64,000 nt of DNA from Siphonodentalium dalli. Its lineage: Eukaryota; Mollusca; Scaphopoda; Gadilida; Siphonodentaliidae. Both the position numbers and the translations under genes were made by a program. The notes beneath the pieces are model-generated. The model was not told the origin of the DNA. It was given only the letters and a program-made list of their open reading frames with translations, and did no database searches. Shown in pieces: positions 58,998-64,000 of this stretch; the stretch's first letter is position 1; each line of letters opens with the position of its first letter. The stretch spans positions 126,797,989-126,861,988 of the forward strand of contig CP136068.1 of the NCBI GenBank assembly GCA_032622095.1. The letters run 5' to 3'.

Positions 58998-59402
58998 GTG
59001 CTTAGCCATAGGGAGTTGGGCTGTCCAGTGGTCTCTACTGCCATTCCTGCGTCGCACTCGTTGGGCTTCTCCCTGGTGGCCGTGTGTGCTTATTGCTTAG
59101 GGCGCCTCATAGCAATTCTTGGGCGCCGGCTCCGAATCGTACCTTAGCTCGTCGGGCCATGCTCGTGCCTGCGCTGTACAGCAGTATTTCTTCAGCGTTC
59201 TCTGCTTCGGCTTCTCGTCAGAGCGAAGGCTCTGCTTAATTGGTTTTCCATGCGTATGGGCTATCTGCAGGACAATCTTATAATTTCATTAAAGCTGAGA
59301 TCATAACCCACTCATGTGTTGTCATTTAAATATTCCATGCAGTAGTGGCAGGGCTGTCACTGGTGGGGGTAGTGTCTCTTGGATCTGAGTGATCACATAA
59401 TG
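58998..59402 (+). repeat. Ngaro split repeat B2 (3-prime end)
   Basis: A 405-bp copy of B1 with one substitution (GACAATCTTA against GACAAGCTTA). It ends ATCACATAATG, defining the right end of the element. Confidence 0.92.
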
Positions 59403-59407
59403 TGATA

Positions 59408-59430
59408 CATTATTATAATCAATAAATTTG
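59408..59430 (-). repeat. Right 23-bp inverted repeat flanking the Ngaro element
   Basis: The perfect reverse complement of 53271-53293. It starts six bases after the element end (spacer TGATA plus the shared boundary). Confidence 0.9.
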
Positions 59431-60685
59431 AAAAATGATCAAGGAAATAGGGGTTCATACAAAAATCGGACTTGGCACTGAAAGGGTTAAATTTTACAGT
59501 TACAACAAGACATCTTCAATCTAGTGTTCCTTTTCATGCACAAGAAAATTCGCAAGGATCGAGACATGTTATTTTGTAATAATAACAAATACCGAATTAG
59601 TGCAACGCTGACTTTTATAGTTTTATAGTTTTTAGTTCGGGTTCCATGGTTGAAGTGAACGTCATTTATGTCATGTGATCAATGGGTTGCATATGGAACC
59701 AGTCTAATAAAATTAGACCGTGTTACATTTCAATCAACTTATGGTCTAAGGACTCTCATGGTTAAAACTTATTTCAAACGAGAGAATTCTAGCCAATACG
59801 CAGCGAGCGATGCCTTGCTTGACCAATGAATAGCTTCCTGCAAATTCAATTAATATTCACTTATTCATACATGACATACCCACGGTATTTGACTGAATTC
59901 TCATGAAGTTATCATATAAACTGCACATTAGCGTCACGTATCTTAACTGACCTAACGCTAGTATGTTCAAAATCAAAACTAACATACATTTATTCATAAT
60001 TGGGGAATGATCAGACAGAACAAGTATACATATAAATAGAATTGTATTTGCAAAGATATTCAAAAAAGTAGTATATTCTCATATTAAGCTATGGATATTA
60101 CGTCACATGCCAAATAGTGATCACTTACAACTTCGTAGTAAATTTCAAGAACATATTCAAAATAAGGAGATGATGCAATATCATGGTTCTTGCACCTACT
60201 TTAATATCAAATTCAAGGGTTTTCAAGTTGTGTAGGAGTCGAAATTCAAGGGTTTTCAAGAATGTATATACTCGAAAATCAAGGGTTTTCAAGGACACTT
60301 GGTTACCATTGATCATACATGTATTACCTCAAACAGTATAGTACTTAGAATATATGTAACAGTAGTCAATAGCAAGTATTTGTGAATACAAGATGCAATC
60401 AGAATTTTATGAGTAGAGAAAAACAGCAATACTACATACTGTATTATATTAGCAGCATTAAAACAATATTTTGTTTGTTTTTCTAGGGTTAGGAATATGT
60501 AACTATCTCTTTCAATTTATTTATTACAACAATTATCAAATATGCTCACTTTAGTAAAAGTAAGTAGAGTGGAGGAAAAGTTTCCAGTCAGGGTGCCCCA
60601 TAATATGAAGATAATTGGATAATAGATTGCTGGGCTTGTCTCTACCCATATATTTCTGAATACTGATACCCCCCCCCCCCTTAAG
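59431..60685. other. AT-rich region without a gene
   Basis: Three near-tandem copies of ATTCAAGGGTTTTCAAG lie 34 bp apart at 60211-60290. Nothing else recognised. Confidence 0.45.
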
Positions 60686-60791
60686 TGAACAAACATACCG
60701 GTAGTTATGGTGTAGCCAGGTAGAGTTGCACTTCAACTGCCAAAGGTTGCAGTGGAACTCCATTTGGCTACACCATAACTATGTTTGTTCA
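60686..60791. repeat. Foldback of about 40-bp arms
   Basis: GTTATGGTGTAGCCAGGTAG at the left and TTGGCTACACCATAAC at the right pair, and GAACAAACATA closes both ends. A central hairpin is formed by GTTGCACTTCAACTGCC / GGTTGCAGTGGAACT. Confidence 0.75.
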
Positions 60792-60815
60792 GTAAAGTTA
60801 CTTGATTGAATGTTT

Positions 60816-61013
60816 TCATAGGGTCTTCGTGTGTTTGCTGCTATTAATGTGCGATCGTAACGCATGCTCACCCATGTTTCCAACGTTGATTTCCCTCATG
60901 CACATCTTGCATCTCGCGGCATGAACATTTGAGGGAATCTCCTGTAACCATGCACTATAATATGCTTGTGTTTTCCATTGAGATTGGAACCTACATTGTC
61001 CGCGTTTTGACAT
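60816..61013 (-). pseudogene. BED/C2H2-type zinc-finger fragment, probably of a transposase
   Basis: A 65-codon frame beginning MSKRGQCRFQSQWKTQAYY contains one finger, CKMCMREINVGNMGEHALRSH then KH (C-x2-C with a His pair five residues apart). This N-terminal layout (short basic start, W-x-AWL-like helix, single finger with a GEHALRSH core) resembles N termini of animal transposon-derived proteins. The frame stops right after the finger and nothing follows, so it is either an isolated exon or a decayed fragment. Confidence 0.45.
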
Positions 61014-61734
61014 TTTATTGAATTTAATTTATCGCCTATTTGTTTTTGTTTTTTTTACATTCTGAACAGATGATGCAGTCCACCAATCAAAATCATCAGT
61101 ATCGAGCGTGAAACAGGACGCCCGACTCTCCGCCAATCACATGCACCATTACGAATCGCATAAGGTCGAACAGCAAATCCGGTTGCTATTTATAATTACG
61201 GATTTTCCATGCAGTAGGGGATTCCCTGACAGAATAAATTTAATTTCCCGGAATCCGATAATCACCAAATAAAGTTACTTCTCCGGGGCAGGGACAGGGA
61301 AATTCAAGTATATATTTAGAGGCAGGGGCGCTATTCAAACTGGTGGGTGGCATGGAATTCAAGGGTATTCAAGGCTCTGGAAAAATAATTTTCAAATTCA
61401 AGTACATTCAAGTATATTCAAGTACCCGCGGGAACCCTGAATATGACCGCGGTACAGATCAATAAGATTTATCGTAGTGTGCTTATCGCTGTTTTCATTA
61501 CATTGTTCTTTATCATATAGCATTTGAATGGCGAAACTTGTATTCTGCATGTATAGTGAAGCAATTAACTGAGAAGGATTTTATTGCATGGAAATTGGTT
61601 AGAGGAAGATTGACTACTCTTAAATGTTTACATGACCTCAGGAGCACATGTGTAGATATGTGTGTGTATCGCAATGACAAACACTGCCTTATGAATATTA
61701 ATGAGTTTTCACAATGAAAGTGTCAATGACACTG
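61014..61734. other. AT-rich region without a gene
   Basis: Contains short CAAGTA(T/C)ATT repeats near 61390-61430. No coding or structural feature recognised. Confidence 0.45.
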
Positions 61735-61839
61735 TAGCTCAACTTGGAAAGGGAATAATTTAATATATTACTGTCAATGGAGCGATTAGGAATGTGGAAA
61801 GTTGAATGTCTAATACTAGTTTATAGACATGAAGAGAAA

Positions 61840-63590
61840 AGTAAAATCCAAGATGGCTGCTGGCGGCCATGTTTTCGGCCGAATGACCCCAAAATGAGTC
61901 GTTCCCATCTACATGTCATCGTTAACATCAATGACAAATTTTATGACGATCAGACTAAAGGTACGACCTGTAGCCCGTGCTAAAGAATTTAGTCATACAA
62001 AGAGTAAAATCCAAGATGGCTGCTGGCGGCCATGTTTTTTGGCCGATTGACCCCAAAATGACTCGTTCCAATCTACATGTCATTGTTAACATCCATGACA
62101 AATTTTATGATGATCAGACTAAAGGTACGACCTGCAGCCCGTGATAAAGAATTTAGTCATACAAAGAGTAAAATCTAAGATGGCTGCTGGTGGCCATGTT
62201 TTTTGGCCGAATGACCCCAAAATTACTCGTTCCCATCTACATGTCAATATTATCATCCATGACAAATTTCATGATGATCAGACAATCAGTACGACCTGTG
62301 GCCCGTGCTAATGGATTAAATTTTGAAATCTAAGATGGCCGCTGGCGGCCATTTTTTTTGTCCGAATGACCCCAAAATGACTCGTTCCCATCTACATTCC
62401 AATATCAACAGCCATGACAAATTTTATAATGATCAGACTAAAGGTACGACCTGTAGCCCGTGCTAAAGGATTTAGTCATACAAAGAGTAAAATCCAAGAT
62501 GGCTGCTGACGGCCATGTTTTTTGGCCGAATGACCCCAAAATGACTCGTTCCCATCTACATGTGATTATTAACATTCTGGACAAATTTTATGATGATCAG
62601 ACTAAAAGTAGGACCTGTAGCCCGTGCTAAAGGATTTAGTCATGCAAAGAGTAAAATCCAAGACGGCTGCTGGCGGCCATGTTTTTTGGCCGATTGACTC
62701 CAAAATGACTCGTTCCAATCTACATGTCATTGTTAACATCCATGACAAATTTTATGATGATCAAACTAAAGGTACGACCTGTAGCCCGTGCTAAAGAATT
62801 TAGTCATACAAAGAGTAAAATCCAAGATGGCTGCTGGCGGCCATGTTTTTGGGCCGAATGACCCCAAAATTACTCGTTCCCATCTACATGTCAATATTAA
62901 CATCCATGACAAATTTCATGATGATCAGACGAACAGTGCGACCTGTGGCCCGTGCTAATGGATTGAATTTTGAAAACAAAGATGGCCACTGGCGGCCATG
63001 TTTTTTGTCCGAATGACCCCAAAATGACTCGTTCCCATCTACATTCCAATTTCAACAGCCATGATAAATTTCATGATTATCAGACTAAAGGTACGACCTG
63101 TAGCCCGTGCTAAAGGATTTAGTCATACAAAGAGTAAAATCCAAGATGGCTGCTGGCGGCCATGTTTTTTGCCCGAATAACCCAAAAATGACTCGTTCCC
63201 ATCTACATGTCATTGTTAACATCCATGACAAATTTTATGACGATCTGACTAAAGGTACAACCTGTAGCCCGTGCTAAAGGATTTAGTCATGCAAAGAGTA
63301 AAATCGAAGATGGCTGCTGGCGGCCATGTTTTTTGGCCGAATGACCTCAAAATTACTCGTTCCCATCTACATGTCAATATTAACATCCATGACAAATTTC
63401 ATGACGATCAGATGAACAGTACGGCCTGTAGCCCGTGCTAATGGATTGAATTTTGAAATCTAAGATGGCCACTGGCGGCCATGTTTTTTTTCCGTATGAC
63501 CCCAAAATGAATCATTCCGGTACAAATGTTGATGTCAACAGCTATGACAAATTTCATAATGATCCGATCAAAGGTACGACCTGTAGCCTC
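61840..63590 (+). repeat. 164/155-bp tandem array with AAGATGGC in each unit
   Basis: The AGATGGC landmark falls at 61851, 62014, 62178, 62333, 62497, 62661, 62825, 62980, 63144, 63308 and 63463. Spacing is 163-164 bp except for three 155-bp steps, each entering a variant unit with CTAATGGATTNAATTTTGAA instead of AAAGNATTTAGTCATACAAA. Other landmarks are ACTCGTTCCCATCTACATG and ATGATCAGACTAAAGGTACG. Confidence 0.95.
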
Positions 63591-63658
63591 TATTGTTGAC
63601 GCCGCCCGTACACACGCACACACGCACACACAGACGACGGACGACAAAGCCATGGCAA

Positions 63659-63690
63659 TAGCTCAAACTTTACAAAGTAAAGTTGAGCTA
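63659..63690. terminator. Terminal hairpin of the Helentron-like element
   Basis: A stem of about 13 bp with one bulged A and a three-base loop, followed by AAAAAAGGG. In Helitron-class elements such a palindrome marks the 3-prime end of transposition; no transcriptional role is implied. Confidence 0.5.
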
Positions 63691-63825
63691 AAAAAGGGTA
63701 TTTACCCCTTCATCTCTGAAATCAGATTCCATGCGAGTGTCGTCAGACGTAGATGAAAGTAATGAGAAGGAGTCTGGATATATATCAGACTGATATGGAA
63801 CCTGTGTTCAGTATGAATTTGTACA

Positions 63826-63998
63826 TACAGTAATGCTCTAAATAATCGACCCCTTAACCACAGCAGAATTATGGGTAATTTTTCAGGATTTAGTCAGAAA
63901 TATGGCTTGTTGCCATTCATCGGAAAGCTCTCGGGAGAGCTTTCCGGTGAATGGCAACAAGCCATATTTCTGACTAAATCCTGAAAAATTACCCTGTA
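63826..63998. mobile_element. Palindromic MITE, copy P4 (right arm shortened)
   Basis: Starts TACAGTAATGCTCTAAATAA. The inner arms pair through GGAAAGCTCTCGGGAGAGCT-like sequence and ATATGGCTTGTTGCC. The outer right arm is deleted (ATTACCCTGTA joins the inner arm to the terminal CTGTA). Confidence 0.85.
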
Positions 63999-64000
63999 AT

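Larger units (their letters stand above)
53290..59402 (+). mobile_element. Complete Ngaro-type tyrosine-recombinase retrotransposon
   Basis: 6113 bp with the split direct repeat structure A1 (53290-53487), ORFs, B1 (58173-58577), A2 (58574-58771), spacer, B2 (58998-59402). This layout, together with a tyrosine recombinase instead of an integrase and no LTRs, is diagnostic for the Ngaro branch of DIRS-like retrotransposons. ORF order is gag, RT-RNase H, YR, SGNH hydrolase, all on + and all open. A1/A2 match throughout and B1/B2 show one substitution (near 58451 / 59276). The element is GC-rich relative to its AT-rich surroundings. It replicates by reverse transcription and is thought to integrate as a circle by site-specific recombination without target duplication. 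Confidence 0.93.
61735..63690 (+). mobile_element. Helentron-like non-autonomous element with internal tandem repeats
   Basis: The left end TAGCTCAACTT and right end AAGTTGAGCTA are inverted. The right end is a hairpin (63659-63690, TAGCTCAAACTTTAC / GTAAAGTTGAGCTA). Between them is an 11-unit tandem array. A CA-rich stretch (63609-63632) and CGACGGACGACAAAGCCATG precede the hairpin. Subterminal inverted repeats, about 160-bp internal tandem repeats and a terminal palindrome are features reported for non-autonomous Helentrons. No Rep/helicase was seen. The superfamily is inferred from structure alone. Confidence 0.6.

Noticed and set aside
53290-59402. LTR retrotransposon or retrovirus-like element
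   Set aside because: There are no LTRs, integrase or protease; a tyrosine recombinase and split direct repeats identify an Ngaro-type element.

Overview
The window looks like animal nuclear DNA, most likely from a bivalve or other mollusc. It is AT-rich and gene-poor, has GT-AG splicing, and is dominated by satellite DNA, foldback elements and retroelements. The best taxonomic clue is the only convincing host gene: an insulin-related preprohormone of the molluscan eight-cysteine type, split by a phase-1 intron in the C-peptide (exons 26863-27076 and 37756-37967, + strand). All assignments come from reading the sequence; no database search was run.

Region 1 (1-26154) is a 164-bp satellite. 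The first array (1-10330, about 63 monomers, open at the window edge) is followed by four near-identical copies of a 2.44-2.46 kb non-satellite segment (S1-S4) separated by shorter arrays of about 14.6, 12.6 and 9.6 monomers. S4 runs into single-copy flank, so the block appears to have grown by tandem duplication of (satellite end + S). Each S carries a tRNA-like sequence, a retroposon-like tail and a double-hairpin foldback.

Region 2 (26155-37967) is the insulin-related gene. A TATA box lies about 90 bp before its start codon. Its 10.7-kb intron holds two abutting TTAA-bounded inverted-repeat elements, a short foldback, a diverged S fragment, a 3.4-kb foldback with a strand-asymmetric GT-rich minisatellite, and an antisense Ty3-like retroelement relic.

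Region 3 (37968-53270) has no convincing host gene and is a nest of repeats. It contains a 4.85-kb foldback transposon inserted in one of two tandem 295-bp units (the other unit preserves the empty site), a foldback pair of which one carries eight 68-bp G-quadruplex-prone repeats, three copies of a palindromic MITE, a 2.87-kb element with ~370-bp terminal inverted repeats and TTAA duplications, and a seven-copy 25-bp repeat.

Region 4 (53290-59402) is an apparently complete tyrosine-recombinase retrotransposon of the Ngaro type: gag, reverse transcriptase/RNase H, tyrosine recombinase and an SGNH hydrolase, with split direct repeats A1-ORFs-B1A2-B2. A1 and A2 match along their length and B1/B2 show one substitution, so insertion was recent. 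It sits between perfect 23-bp inverted repeats, as if it landed in the centre of a palindrome.

Region 5 (59403-64000) holds a zinc-finger fragment, a Helentron-like non-autonomous element with internal 164/155-bp tandem repeats and a terminal hairpin, and a fourth palindromic MITE copy.
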